Source of the DNA: an uncultured Flavonifractor sp.
GTDB lineage: Bacteria > Bacillota > Clostridia > Oscillospirales > Oscillospiraceae
Assembly (NCBI GenBank): GCA_944385625.1
Contig: CALWXZ010000002.1
Coordinates: 1-62,590, forward strand
Length of the DNA stretch: 62,590 nucleotides
Direction of reading: 5' to 3'
Made by a program: the position numbers and the translations under genes. The notes below the pieces were generated by a model. The model saw only the letters and a program-made list of their open reading frames with translations, had not been told where the DNA came from and made no database searches. Below, piece after piece: positions 35,186 to 44,171 of this stretch. Position 1 is the first letter of the stretch. Every line of letters starts with the position of its first letter.

Positions 35186-36073
35186 ATGGCAGTAAGAAAC
35201 AAACCATTGGGCCGGATCGCACCGGAGGTCCTTGACGGCCTCTGGAAAGGGAGCATTGATATGCACATCCACCCCGGCCCCGATCCCCTGGCGGAGCGGC
35301 CGCTGGACAGCGGCCAGGTGGCTGTGCTGGCAGAGAAGGCCGGGATGAAGGCCATTGTGCTCAAGAGCTTTTCCTACAACACGGTGTCCGACGCATTCAT
35401 CATCGGGAAGCATTTATGCGCCGATCTTCAGGTGTTGGGCAGCGTGGTTATCGGCTATACCACCACCGGCGGGCTGACCTGCGCCGCCGAGACCATTGAG
35501 AAGATGGCCCAGATCGGCTGCAAGGTGGTGTGGTTCCCAGCCATGGATGCAAAGTGGTGCCGCAGCTATCTGGGCCGGGAGGGGGGCATCTCCATCCTCC
35601 GGGAGGACGGCACTTTGAAGGATGAGGTATACGACATCCTCAAGGTCATCAAGGACCACCGGATGGTGGTGTGCTCCGGGCATATGTCCTACGAGGAGAG
35701 CACCAAGCTCTTTGACGCGGCCATCCAGATGGGGATCACCAAAATGGTGGCCACCCATCCTCTGGCCGAACTGAGCCGGTTTACCCTGGAGCAGATTCAG
35801 GAGCTGGCGGCCAAGGGAGTTTACATCGAGCACGTGTACGGCACCCTGATGCCCCGGCTGGGTGGCATGGACCCCAGCGACTATGTGGATTGCGTCAAGC
35901 TGGTGGGAGCGGAGCGGACCATTATGGGAACCGATCTGGCCCAGGTCTGGGATATGTCTCCCGCCGACGGGATGCGCCACTTTATCGGCATGATGATCCA
36001 GTTCGGATGCACGCCGGAGGAAGTGGAACTGATGTGTAAGACCAATCCGGCCAGATTGCTGGATGTGGAATAA
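35186..36073 (+). CDS. DUF6282 family metal-dependent hydrolase-like protein
   Basis: Protein of 295 aa fitting DUF6282, an amidohydrolase-like barrel with no firmly known reaction. Metal-site signatures are DMHIHPGPDP at the start of the barrel, a histidine in CSGHMSYEE, ATHPL, and an aspartate in MGTDLAQVW. ATG 35186 has AAGGAGG eight bases upstream and lies downstream of the sigma-54 promoter; the frame extends upstream over the promoter, so earlier starts are excluded. It is the first gene of a DUF6282, dehydrogenase, CoA-transferase operon. It could hydrolyse a lactone, amide or ring, or decarboxylate an acid. Confidence 0.8.
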   Translation: MAVRNKPLGRIAPEVLDGLWKGSIDMHIHPGPDPLAERPLDSGQVAVLAEKAGMKAIVLKSFSYNTVSDAFIIGKHLCADLQVLGSVVIGYTTTGGLTCAAETIEKMAQIGCKVVWFPAMDAKWCRSYLGREGGISILREDGTLKDEVYDILKVIKDHRMVVCSGHMSYEESTKLFDAAIQMGITKMVATHPLAELSRFTLEQIQELAAKGVYIEHVYGTLMPRLGGMDPSDYVDCVKLVGAERTIMGTDLAQVWDMSPADGMRHFIGMMIQFGCTPEEVELMCKTNPARLLDVE

Positions 36074-36090
36074 CAAAGGAGGATATGAAA

Positions 36091-37068
36091 ATGAAGGATT
36101 TCAAGGACAAAAAGCTGGGCTTCCTGGGCTGGGGCGCCATCGGCTTTCCCATCTGCTATGGCCTGGTCAAGAGCGGCTACACCGTCAACCTGCCCACCTA
36201 CCGGCGGGAGAGCGCTCAGAAGCACGGTTTCTCCGGTCTGGTACCCGATGAGAAGGCCAAGACGGAGGCTGTGGACTGGATGCTGTCCAACGGCGGCATT
36301 GCCACGGGTTCGCAGAAGGAACTGCTGGAGAACAGCGATATCCTGATTTTCTCCCTGCCCAAGTCCCAGCAGGTGGAGGAGGTCGTCCTGGGCAAGGACG
36401 GCGTGATGGAGGTGTGCAAGCCCGGAACGGTTATTATCGACATGACTTCCGCCGACGCGGTGAGCACCAAGAAGCTGGCCGGCGTCCTGGAGCAGAAGGG
36501 CATCGAGCTGCTGGACGCCCCGGTCAGCGGCGGCACCTCCGGCGCGGCGGCCCAGACCCTTACCATTATGTGCGGCGGCAAGCAGGAGACCTTTGACGCC
36601 ATGAAGCCCCTGCTGGATGTGATGGGCACCCCGGAAAAGGTCACCTATATGGGTCCCAGCGGCTCCGGCGACATGATTAAGTGCGCCAACAATTTCCTGT
36701 CCGCCTGCTGTGCGGCGGCCACCACCGAGGCTGTGGCGGTGTGCGCCAAGGCGGGAATCGATCCCCATATGGCTGTGAAGGTGATTGGCTCCAGCGGCGG
36801 CACCAACCATGCCGCCACCATGAAGTTCCCCAATATCGTCTTCCCAGGTAAGAACTGGAACTTCTCCCTGGGGCTGATGAGCAAGGATGTGGGCCTGTTC
36901 AACTCCGCCAGCAAGGACATGGGCATCCCTGCTCTCTTCGGCAACCTGACCGCCCAGATCCTGGCCATCCCCAAGGCGGAGGAGGGGGAGAGCGCCGACT
37001 GCATCCAGGTACAGAAGCTGTATGAGCGTTGGGCGCAGGTGGAACTTTGCGGCATTGACGCCAAGTAA
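36091..37068 (+). CDS. 3-hydroxyisobutyrate dehydrogenase-like oxidoreductase
   Basis: NAD(P)-dependent beta-hydroxyacid dehydrogenase family enzyme (325 aa). The N-terminal Rossmann motif is FLGWGAIGFPICYGLV, the substrate loop is DAPVSGGTSGA, and the catalytic lysine is in GDMIKCANNFLSA. ATG 36091 has AAAGGAGG eight bases upstream, whereas the ATG at 36085 is only two bases from it. It follows DUF6282 with a short gap, so it is in the same operon. It likely oxidises a hydroxy acid or reduces a semialdehyde of the pathway. Confidence 0.85.
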   Translation: MKDFKDKKLGFLGWGAIGFPICYGLVKSGYTVNLPTYRRESAQKHGFSGLVPDEKAKTEAVDWMLSNGGIATGSQKELLENSDILIFSLPKSQQVEEVVLGKDGVMEVCKPGTVIIDMTSADAVSTKKLAGVLEQKGIELLDAPVSGGTSGAAAQTLTIMCGGKQETFDAMKPLLDVMGTPEKVTYMGPSGSGDMIKCANNFLSACCAAATTEAVAVCAKAGIDPHMAVKVIGSSGGTNHAATMKFPNIVFPGKNWNFSLGLMSKDVGLFNSASKDMGIPALFGNLTAQILAIPKAEEGESADCIQVQKLYERWAQVELCGIDAK

Positions 37069-37085
37069 CAAGAAGAGGGATTCAT

Positions 37086-38180
37086 ATGAAACCGAGACCG
37101 TTAGATGGTTATATCATCGTCGAGGCCGGTACAGCAGAAGCAGAAGGGCTCGCAACCCTTCTGCTTTCTGACTATGGGGCGCAGGTTTACCGGCTGGAGC
37201 TGGAACAGGCTCCGTCCGGGGAGATGTTCCGCGTCTGTGACCGGGGAAAGACCAAGGTCTCCTGCCGGCTGGAATGTGAGGAGGACCGGGCCTGGCTGGG
37301 TGAGCTGCTGGCAAAGGCGGACGGGTTTGTGACCTCTCTGCCGGAGGAACAGCTGGTGGGCTGGGAACTGGACGCGGATACCCTGCGGCGGCGCAACCCA
37401 CGGCTGGTCCATGTTTCCGTCACCGGCTATGGACAGCGGGGACCCTGGGCGGGCAGACCCTTTGACGAGGGCTGCGTCCAGGCGGAGTCGGGCCTTATGT
37501 CCATCACTGGCCCGGAGGGGGGAGAACCAGTCCGAACCGGGGGCGAAGTGGCCGTCTTTGCCGGAGGCGCCAGTGCCTGCGTCGCCCTGCTGATGGGTTT
37601 GATCGACGTACGCCGTACCGGAAAGGGAAGGGCCATGGATGTGTCCATGATGGACGCTATCCTTTATGGGCTGGAAAACCAATTCAGCGTCTATCTCCGC
37701 AACGGACAGGCCCCCCGCCCCATGGGTAACCATTACGCCCTTGCGGCTCCGGTGGGCGATTACCGCTGCGGGGACGGTCAGAGCATCATGATCTCCCTGT
37801 CCACCCAGGCCCAGTGGGAGAAATTTGTCGCCGCCCTGGGCAATCCGGCACAGCTGTGTGTGCCGGACTACAGCACCTTTTATGGCCGACTGGCCCATCA
37901 CCGGCAGCTGGACCGGGAGATCAACGCCGTCTTTGAGGCCTATTCCAGCGATGAACTGTTGGAGCTGATGCTGAAAGCAGGCTGTGTCTGCGGAAAGATC
38001 AACGATCTGGCCGCCGCGGCCGCCCATCCCCAGGTGGCGGCCAGAGGGATGCTGCTGGAGGCGGTAAAGGAGGATGGCACCAGCGTGCGGGTGCCGTCTG
38101 ATCCCCTGACTATAGACGGGTGCCGCTGTGCCGAAGGGGTGTATCGTGACACAGTAGTGTGCCATAAGTGTGGCGTGTAG
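37086..38180 (+). CDS. CaiB/BaiF-family CoA-transferase-like protein lacking the catalytic aspartate
   Basis: Family III CoA-transferase fold (364 aa). It parallels the gene at 38349 throughout: ESGLMSITGPEGGEPV and DVSMMDAILYGLENQFSVYL match nearly word for word. It is shorter, lacking about 45 residues at the C terminus. The family's catalytic aspartate, present in the paralogue as GGSIADYSGG (Asp168), is valine here (GGEVAVFAGG, Val157). It may be a non-catalytic partner in a heteromeric transferase, as in two-subunit enzymes of this family, or a degenerating duplicate. It ends the operon started at 35186, and the spacer after it carries the next sigma-54 promoter. Confidence 0.82.
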   Translation: MKPRPLDGYIIVEAGTAEAEGLATLLLSDYGAQVYRLELEQAPSGEMFRVCDRGKTKVSCRLECEEDRAWLGELLAKADGFVTSLPEEQLVGWELDADTLRRRNPRLVHVSVTGYGQRGPWAGRPFDEGCVQAESGLMSITGPEGGEPVRTGGEVAVFAGGASACVALLMGLIDVRRTGKGRAMDVSMMDAILYGLENQFSVYLRNGQAPRPMGNHYALAAPVGDYRCGDGQSIMISLSTQAQWEKFVAALGNPAQLCVPDYSTFYGRLAHHRQLDREINAVFEAYSSDELLELMLKAGCVCGKINDLAAAAAHPQVAARGMLLEAVKEDGTSVRVPSDPLTIDGCRCAEGVYRDTVVCHKCGV

Positions 38181-38255
38181 TTGGCACTTTGACACAAAAC
38201 AGGGAAACGCTACAGAAATTGTGGTGTGAAAAGCATCCAAAAGGGGCTCTGTTTT

Positions 38256-38270
38256 TGGCATGGGGTTTGC
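38256..38270 (+). promoter_or_regulatory. Sigma-54 promoter for the second CoA-transferase operon
   Basis: TGGCATGGGGTTTGC matches the consensus, 79 bases before the ATG. Upstream, 38157-38197 holds GTGTGCCA, TTGGCACT and TTTGACACA, half-sites shared with the other promoters. Confidence 0.85.
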
Positions 38271-38348
38271 TTTTATACAGGGGCGTAAGGAAAAACGGTG
38301 CGAGGGACACAGTTTCCCGCACAAATACCTGAAAAGGAGACGAGCTTT

Positions 38349-39575
38349 ATGAGTAAACCGTTGGAGGGCTTCCGCATCCTGGACTTCAGTCAGTTCATGT
38401 CCGGTCCCATGTGTACCCTGCTGCTGTCCGATTTTGGCGCCGAGGTTATCAAGATTGAAAACCCGCCCATTGGAGACAACACCCGGTACGGCAACATCAT
38501 CGACCACGATGTGAGCAGCCACTTTGCCACCAGAAACCGGGGCAAGAAGAGCATTGTCCTCAATATGAAGGATGAGGCCCACAAGAAGCTGTTCCTGGAG
38601 CTGGTCAAGACCGCCGACGCGGTGATCGAGAACTACAAGCCGGGCACCATGGAGAAATTCGGCATTAACTATGATGTCCTCAAGGCCATCAACCCCAAGA
38701 TCGTATTCACCTCCATCTCCGGCTATGGCCAGGACGGCCCCTATGCCGGCCACGCGGCTTTTGACCAGACGGTGCAGGCCGAGTCCGGCATGATGAGCAT
38801 CACCGGCCCCGAGGGCGGCGAGCCTGTCAAGAGCGGCGGCTCCATCGCCGACTACTCCGGCGGCCTGATGGCCTGTATCGGCACCCTGATGGGTATTCTG
38901 GAGGCCCAGAAGACCGGCCACGGCCGCCGGGTGGATGTGTCCATGATGGATTCTTTGATCTTCTGCCTGGAAAACCAGTTCAGTTCCTATCTGATGACCG
39001 GCAAAGTGCCCAAGCCCATGGGCAACAGCTATGCCTCCAGCGCCCCCATCGGCGCCTACCGCTGCAAGGACGGCAAGTCCCTGATGATCACCGTGGGTAC
39101 CGACGCCCAGTGGAAGACCTTCTGTCAAGCGCTGAACCAGCCCCAGTGGTACGCCAACGAGAACTGGTCCACCATGACCCAGCGTGCCGCCGACTACAAG
39201 GCCATCGACACCGAGGTCAACCGTCTGTTCAGCCAGTACGACAGCGATGAAGTGGCCGATATGCTCTTCAAGGGCAAGTGTGTTTACGGCCGCATCAACG
39301 ACTTTGAGGCGGTGGCCAACCATCCCCAGGTGGCCTACCGCAAGACCATCGTCAACGCCACCTATCCCAACGGCGTCACCTTCCGGGTCCCCGGCAACCC
39401 CATCCTCATGAGTGATCTGGAACGGGAGACCGAGTACACTGCCGCCGGGCTGGGTGCCGATACCTTTGAGGTGCTGGGTGAGGTGGCCGATCAGGACACC
39501 CTGCACAAGATGTTTGACCCCGTGCTGGAGCAGGTGGCCGCGGCTCAGCAGGCGATCTATTCCAAGTCCAAATAA
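38349..39575 (+). CDS. CaiB/BaiF-family CoA-transferase
   Basis: Family III CoA-transferase (408 aa) moving CoA from an acyl-CoA donor to a carboxylic acid. N-terminal GFRILDFSQFMSGPMCT, LLSDFGAEVIKIE, TRNRGKKSI and VIENYKPG are typical; the catalytic aspartate is in GGSIADYSGG (Asp168). The ATG follows AAAGGAG. It leads a six-gene operon (transferase, PPC protein, aldolase, SDR, GntP permease, SDR). It probably activates the island's substrate, perhaps together with the catalytically incomplete paralogue at 37086. Confidence 0.92.
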   Translation: MSKPLEGFRILDFSQFMSGPMCTLLLSDFGAEVIKIENPPIGDNTRYGNIIDHDVSSHFATRNRGKKSIVLNMKDEAHKKLFLELVKTADAVIENYKPGTMEKFGINYDVLKAINPKIVFTSISGYGQDGPYAGHAAFDQTVQAESGMMSITGPEGGEPVKSGGSIADYSGGLMACIGTLMGILEAQKTGHGRRVDVSMMDSLIFCLENQFSSYLMTGKVPKPMGNSYASSAPIGAYRCKDGKSLMITVGTDAQWKTFCQALNQPQWYANENWSTMTQRAADYKAIDTEVNRLFSQYDSDEVADMLFKGKCVYGRINDFEAVANHPQVAYRKTIVNATYPNGVTFRVPGNPILMSDLERETEYTAAGLGADTFEVLGEVADQDTLHKMFDPVLEQVAAAQQAIYSKSK

Positions 39576-39585
39576 GGAGGCAGTT

Positions 39586-40185
39586 ATGGCAAGACTGATT
39601 GAAAGCGGCAAGATCGAGGAAGTGATCTTTGCCCGGTTTGAGCCCGGTGAGGATATCCTGAAGGCCCTCTACGACATCTGCAAGGAGAAGGACATCAAGA
39701 CCGGCATCATCCTGGACGGCAGCGGCAGCGCCGTGGACTTTACCTACCAGCATTTCCCCATCAACCCCAAACTCTGCCCCACCAACGTGTCCATCGGCAC
39801 CATGCACGGCAAGTGCGAGATCAGCCTCCAGGGCACCATCGGTTCCACCGTCTGCAATCTGGCCGAGGGGGACACCCCCGACGCCGTAGTGGAGCGGATG
39901 TTCCCCACGGTACCCGGCCTGTGGGAGGGTCCGGCGGACAAGTGGCCCATGGTGGGCTGTGAGTACGGCCCCGGGACCCCCTATATCCACGCCCACTGCG
40001 TGGCCAGCAACGCCGACTATACCGTGTGCGGTCATCTGATGCCTGGGACCAAGGTGGCCTCCGGCGACCCCACCAAGCCCTCCCACTTTACGGTAATCAT
40101 CGCCAAGGTGAGCGGGGTGGAGCTGCAGGCCACCATCGACCACAAGATCGGTTTCTATCAGAATCTGGTCAAGACGAAAGGGTAA
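39586..40185 (+). CDS. PPC/DUF296-domain protein
   Basis: Single-domain protein (199 aa) of the plant-and-prokaryote-conserved (PPC, DUF296) fold. The pattern is FARFEPGEDILKALYDIC, GIILDGSGSAVDF, EISLQGTIGS, YIHAHCVAS and VCGHLMPGTKV. Trimeric bacterial PPC proteins are often called DNA-binding, but the conserved HAH and GHL positions could form a ligand or metal site. It lies ten bases after the CoA-transferase stop inside an enzyme operon, which favours an enzymatic or ligand-binding role here. Start fixed by AAGGAGG just before the ATG. Confidence 0.82.
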   Translation: MARLIESGKIEEVIFARFEPGEDILKALYDICKEKDIKTGIILDGSGSAVDFTYQHFPINPKLCPTNVSIGTMHGKCEISLQGTIGSTVCNLAEGDTPDAVVERMFPTVPGLWEGPADKWPMVGCEYGPGTPYIHAHCVASNADYTVCGHLMPGTKVASGDPTKPSHFTVIIAKVSGVELQATIDHKIGFYQNLVKTKG

Positions 40186-40201
40186 GTGGGGGAGAAAAAG
40201 G

Positions 40202-41020
40202 ATGCGTACACTGTTTGAAAAGAATCCCTTTCTGGAAAAGCTCCGCAGCGGAAAGGCGCCGGTAGGCTTCTTCAACTACCTGCGGGATACGGCGGTGCTG
40301 GATGTGGCGGGCACTGTGGGCTTTGATTTCGTGGTCATTGACAACGAGCACACCGCCATGGAGCGGGAGACCACCGAAAAGCTGATCATGGCCGCCGAGC
40401 TCAATCGGGTGGTCCCCTTTGTTCGGGTGCCCGAGCTGGTTCCCTACCTCATGCGCAACTATATGGAGATGGGTGCCCGGGGCATTCTGGTGCCCCACAT
40501 CCGCAGCGGCGCCGAGTGCCGGGCGGCGCAGAAGGCCCTGCGTTATCCGCCCGACGGCAACGCCAGCTGCTGCCGCTCCAACCACGCCGACGGCTTTGAG
40601 GCCAAAAACTGGATGGCCTATCTGGAGCACGTGAAGGATCTGGTGTTCGTCCCCATGATCGAGGACCCGGAGGCCATTGAGCATCTGGACGAGATCCTGG
40701 ACGAGCTGGTACCCGGACGGGACATGATAATGTTCGGCAAGGCGGACTACGGCCAGGCCTGTGGTTCCCTGAATGCCGACGGTACCTTTACCAGCGAGGT
40801 GAACGAGGCCTACCTCAAGGTCATGGAGCGCTGCCGGGCACGGCAGATCGGCTTTATGGCCTGCCCCTCCGCTGGCCCCAACGGTCAGACCGCGGCCGAC
40901 GTGCGGAAGGTGATTGAGGATGGCTGCTCCGCGGTGGTGCTGAATACCGACCAGCTAACTCTGGCGGCTGCATTTAAGAATATCGTGGATCCTTGCCTCG
41001 ATTTCGATATTAAGGGATAA
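40202..41020 (+). CDS. HpcH/HpaI-family aldolase
   Basis: Class II aldolase of the HpcH/HpaI/citrate-lyase beta family (272 aa). It carries VVIDNEHTAM with the catalytic histidine, VRVPELVPYLMRNYMEMGARGILVPHI, RYPPDGNA, the metal glutamate in VFVPMIED, and ADYGQACG. Such enzymes split 4-hydroxy-2-oxo acids into pyruvate or oxaloacetate and an aldehyde. Within this island it would perform the chain-cleaving step, though the exact substrate is unknown. It lies 16 bases after the PPC gene. Confidence 0.88.
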   Translation: MRTLFEKNPFLEKLRSGKAPVGFFNYLRDTAVLDVAGTVGFDFVVIDNEHTAMERETTEKLIMAAELNRVVPFVRVPELVPYLMRNYMEMGARGILVPHIRSGAECRAAQKALRYPPDGNASCCRSNHADGFEAKNWMAYLEHVKDLVFVPMIEDPEAIEHLDEILDELVPGRDMIMFGKADYGQACGSLNADGTFTSEVNEAYLKVMERCRARQIGFMACPSAGPNGQTAADVRKVIEDGCSAVVLNTDQLTLAAAFKNIVDPCLDFDIKG

Positions 41021-41038
41021 AAAGAAAGGGGATAACCG

Positions 41039-41827
41039 ATGGATCTTGCATTGGAAGGAAAGGTAGTCGCCATTACCGGCGGCTCCGAAGGGATCGGGTA
41101 CGCCATGGCCGAGGCATTTGCCAAGGAGGGCTGTAAGGTGGCCATCTGCTCCCGCTCTCAGGCAAAGCTGGACAAGGCCCGGGCTCAGTTCTGGGAGATG
41201 GGCTATGAACTCTATACCAAAAGCGTGGACGTCAGCGAGGCGGACAAGCTGTACGCCTTTGTGGATGATGTAAAGAACGGTCTGGGCGGCATTGATATCT
41301 GGATCAACAATACGGCCACCACCGTGGTCAAATCCATTCTGGAACTCCAGCTGGACGAGTGGAACCAGATCATGCGCACCAATCTGAACTCCTACTTTGT
41401 GGGCACCCAGGCCGCAGGCAGAGTGATGAAGGAGCGGGGGGGCGGCGTCATCATCAACGTGGCCTCCTTCGGCGGCCTGATGCCCCCCATGTACCGCAGC
41501 GCTTACTGCACCAGCAAATATGGTATCAACGGGCTTACCCGTATGTCGGCGGCGGAGTTTGCCCCCTTCGGCATCCGCGTCAACGCCGTGGCCCCGGGCA
41601 CCATCAATACAGCCATGCAGGCCGCTGCCGGCCGCAGCGAAGAGGATGTCAAGCGGGTGGCCAGAAATTTCGCCCTCCACCGGGCGGGCGAGCCGGAGGA
41701 GGTGGCCAAGGTGGCCCTCTTCCTGGGTTCTCATATGTCGTCCTACATCGACGGGGTGGTGCTGGAGTGCAGCGGCGGCAAGTTCCTGGCCCAGGACTGC
41801 GACACGGCCTGGCAGCAGCGGCGCTGA
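41039..41827 (+). CDS. Short-chain dehydrogenase/reductase
   Basis: Classical SDR oxidoreductase (262 aa). NAD(P) motif GGSEGIG, NNTA, the catalytic serine in NVASFGG and the Tyr-x3-Lys pair in AYCTSKYG are intact. No acidic residue clearly fixes NAD over NADP. The C terminus ends GKFLAQDCDTAWQQRR. It sits between the aldolase and the GntP permease, and a second SDR follows, so two hydroxyl or carbonyl positions may be processed. Confidence 0.9.
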   Translation: MDLALEGKVVAITGGSEGIGYAMAEAFAKEGCKVAICSRSQAKLDKARAQFWEMGYELYTKSVDVSEADKLYAFVDDVKNGLGGIDIWINNTATTVVKSILELQLDEWNQIMRTNLNSYFVGTQAAGRVMKERGGGVIINVASFGGLMPPMYRSAYCTSKYGINGLTRMSAAEFAPFGIRVNAVAPGTINTAMQAAAGRSEEDVKRVARNFALHRAGEPEEVAKVALFLGSHMSSYIDGVVLECSGGKFLAQDCDTAWQQRR

Positions 41828-41866
41828 GAGAGACAGCCGCAATAACGTACATTTGGGGGTAACAGT

Positions 41867-43186
41867 ATGTTGGGAGTAATTGGCCTGATCCTCGCAATTA
41901 TATTCCTTATGGTCTTTGCATACAAAGGGCTTTCGGCGCTGCCCCTGGCCCTCGCGGGCGCCCTGATCGCCATCGTTTTCAACGGGATGCCCATCTACGA
42001 GACCTTTATGAACAACTTCGTACCCGGCTATGCCGGCGCCTTCACCAGCTATATGCTGCTGTTTGTCAGCTCCGCCTTCTACGCCAAGCTGATGGACGTA
42101 TCCGGCTGCGCCACTGCCATCGGCAATAAGTTTACCCAGTGGTTCGGCCGCAACCATGTGGTGCTGGTGGGCATCGTGATCGTGGGTATTCTGACCTACG
42201 GCGGCGTCAGCCTCTTCGTGGTGATTTACGCCGCCGCGCCCATCCTGTACACCATGCTGAAGCAGGCGGACCTGCCCAGACACCTGACCGTGATCTGCTT
42301 CAGCGCCGGCTCCTCCACCTTCTCCATGACCTGTCTGCCCGGCTCGCCCCAGCTGTCCAACCTGGTGGCTACCGAGTACCTGGGCACCAGCCTGAACGCG
42401 GCCCCTGTGATGGGCATCATCTGCGGCGCGGTGATGTTCGTTCTCTGCGCCCTGTACGGCGAGTGGGCCTCCAGAAAGGCCAAACAGCGCAATGAGCACT
42501 GGAGCTATCCCCCCAATGTGGATCCCAAAAACTATGAAGTGGATCCCAGCCAGCTTCCCCCGGCCTGGAAGGGTTTTCTGACCATCATCTGCCTGATCCT
42601 CATCATCGTCATCGGCAGTTCCAGAGGGGTCAACGCCACCTTCATCGCGGTGGTGGCCATGCTTATCGGCAGCGTTATGGTCATCGCGCTCAATCCCAGC
42701 CGCTTCTTCGGCAAGGTCAAGTGGCTCAAGCTTTTTTCTGACGGCATGACCAGCGGTGTCACCTCCATCGGCGGCATCGCAGCCATCCTGGGCTTCGGCG
42801 CGGTGGTGCAGGCCACCCCCGCTTACCAGGACATTATAAACTGGGCCCTGGGCCTGGATATGAACCCGCTGCTGCTGGCCGTGGTGGTCACCTGCATTGT
42901 CTGCGCCATCGCCGGCGGCTCCTCTTCCGGACAGCGCATCATGTACGAGACCATGGCGCCCACCTTTATTGCGTCCGGCGCAGATCTGAACATCCTGCAC
43001 CGCCTGGTGGCCATCGCCTCCGGCTCTCTGGACACCCTGCCTCACTCCTCCGGCCTGTTCCTGGTGTATGACCTGCTGGGCCTGACTCATAAGGACGCCT
43101 ACCGGCATAGCTTCGCGGTTTCTGTGGTGGTTCCCTTGTTTGTAACCATCGTTGCCACTACGATCTGCGTGGTAGTGGGCATCTGA
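41867..43186 (+). CDS. GntP-family permease
   Basis: Membrane carrier (439 aa, about twelve segments) of the gluconate:H+ symporter (GntP) family, which imports hydroxy-carboxylates. GVSLFVVIYAAAPILYTM, LPGSPQLSN and the C-terminal HSSGLFLVYDLLGLTHKDAYRH are characteristic. Embedded in the sigma-54 operon, it suggests that the substrate is a hydroxylated or keto carboxylate. It is the third type of uptake system linked to this regulon, with the OFA carrier and the TAXI-TRAP system. Confidence 0.9.
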   Translation: MLGVIGLILAIIFLMVFAYKGLSALPLALAGALIAIVFNGMPIYETFMNNFVPGYAGAFTSYMLLFVSSAFYAKLMDVSGCATAIGNKFTQWFGRNHVVLVGIVIVGILTYGGVSLFVVIYAAAPILYTMLKQADLPRHLTVICFSAGSSTFSMTCLPGSPQLSNLVATEYLGTSLNAAPVMGIICGAVMFVLCALYGEWASRKAKQRNEHWSYPPNVDPKNYEVDPSQLPPAWKGFLTIICLILIIVIGSSRGVNATFIAVVAMLIGSVMVIALNPSRFFGKVKWLKLFSDGMTSGVTSIGGIAAILGFGAVVQATPAYQDIINWALGLDMNPLLLAVVVTCIVCAIAGGSSSGQRIMYETMAPTFIASGADLNILHRLVAIASGSLDTLPHSSGLFLVYDLLGLTHKDAYRHSFAVSVVVPLFVTIVATTICVVVGI

Positions 43187-43236
43187 ACCTGAAATATACT
43201 ACATTCAATCAAACTTATAAAATGGAGGAAACAATC

Positions 43237-44070
43237 ATGTCTGAACATCGCATCGACGAAACCTGCCGCTACGAGGAAGCTTTCACCATTCAAAACTTCA
43301 ATAAGATGATGGAGGGCAAGGTGGTCATTGTCACCGGCGCCAGCTACGGCATGGGCAAGAAGATGGCCCAGGTCATGGCCGAGCAGGGGGCCAAGGTTTT
43401 TGTGACCGCCCGCGGTGAGGAGAAGCTCAACGCCGCCATCGCCGATATCAGGGAGAAAACCGGCGGCGAGATCTGCGGCGTGGCCGCCGACTCCTCCAAG
43501 CCTGAGGACTGCAAGAAGGTCTTTGAGAAGGCTCTGGAAGCCTACGGCGATATCGACGTGCTCATCAACAACGCCGGCAAGGGCGAGCTCATCACCATTG
43601 ACGCGGTGAACGATGACGTCATCGATCAGGTGGTGGACACCAACATGAAAGGCCCCCTGTACCTCTGCCGGGAGGCGGTCCGCTACTTCCTGAAGAAGGA
43701 CAGCGGCAACATCATCAACATCTCCTCCGTCAATGGCATTCGTCCCATGTGCGGGGCGGCCTACTGCGCCACCAAGGGCGGGCTGAATGTGCTGACCAAG
43801 AACATTGCCATCCGCTGCACCGGCACCGGCATCCGCTGTAACGCCGTAGCCCCCGGTCACACCCCCAGCCCCACCGCCTACGCCCACGATGACGGCGGCC
43901 CCCAGACCCTGGCGGAGGGCGTGATGAACGAGGTGCGCAACGCCCGCACCGTCCGCACCGTACATCCCTGGGAGATCGACCAGGCCTACGCGGTCCTCTT
44001 CCTGGCCAGCGATATGTCCCGCTGCATCAACGGCGAGGTGCTGACCGTGGACTGCGGCTGCTATCTGTAA
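43237..44070 (+). CDS. Short-chain dehydrogenase/reductase
   Basis: Second SDR of the operon (277 aa), with an N-terminal extension of about 25 residues before VVIVTGASYGMGKKMA. NNAG, the serine in NISSVNG and the Tyr-x3-Lys in AYCATKGG are present. ATG 43237 is preferred to 43222 because GGAGG lies between them. A strong hairpin after its stop marks the end of the operon that starts at 38349. Confidence 0.9.
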   Translation: MSEHRIDETCRYEEAFTIQNFNKMMEGKVVIVTGASYGMGKKMAQVMAEQGAKVFVTARGEEKLNAAIADIREKTGGEICGVAADSSKPEDCKKVFEKALEAYGDIDVLINNAGKGELITIDAVNDDVIDQVVDTNMKGPLYLCREAVRYFLKKDSGNIINISSVNGIRPMCGAAYCATKGGLNVLTKNIAIRCTGTGIRCNAVAPGHTPSPTAYAHDDGGPQTLAEGVMNEVRNARTVRTVHPWEIDQAYAVLFLASDMSRCINGEVLTVDCGCYL

Positions 44071-44097
44071 GCATTCCGGCGTTCCGGATACGCCGCA

Positions 44098-44132
44098 ACA
44101 ATACCGGCAGCCGAAGCGGCTGCCGGTATTGT
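44098..44132 (+). terminator. Hairpin terminator at the end of the CoA-transferase operon
   Basis: A perfect 16-bp stem (44098-44113 with 44117-44132, loop AAG) is followed by GCTTCTCT. The T-run is weak, so readthrough into the esterase gene is possible. Confidence 0.65.
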
Positions 44133-44171
44133 GCTTCTCTGGACAAAACACAACAGATTGGAGATGACGAT

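Noticed and set aside
37101..43108. Very long open frames on the minus strand (836 and 717 codons) opposite the CoA-transferase and GntP operons
   Set aside because: They are shadows created by GC-rich codon use of strongly supported plus-strand genes; their translations are rich in His, Gly and Gln and match no family.
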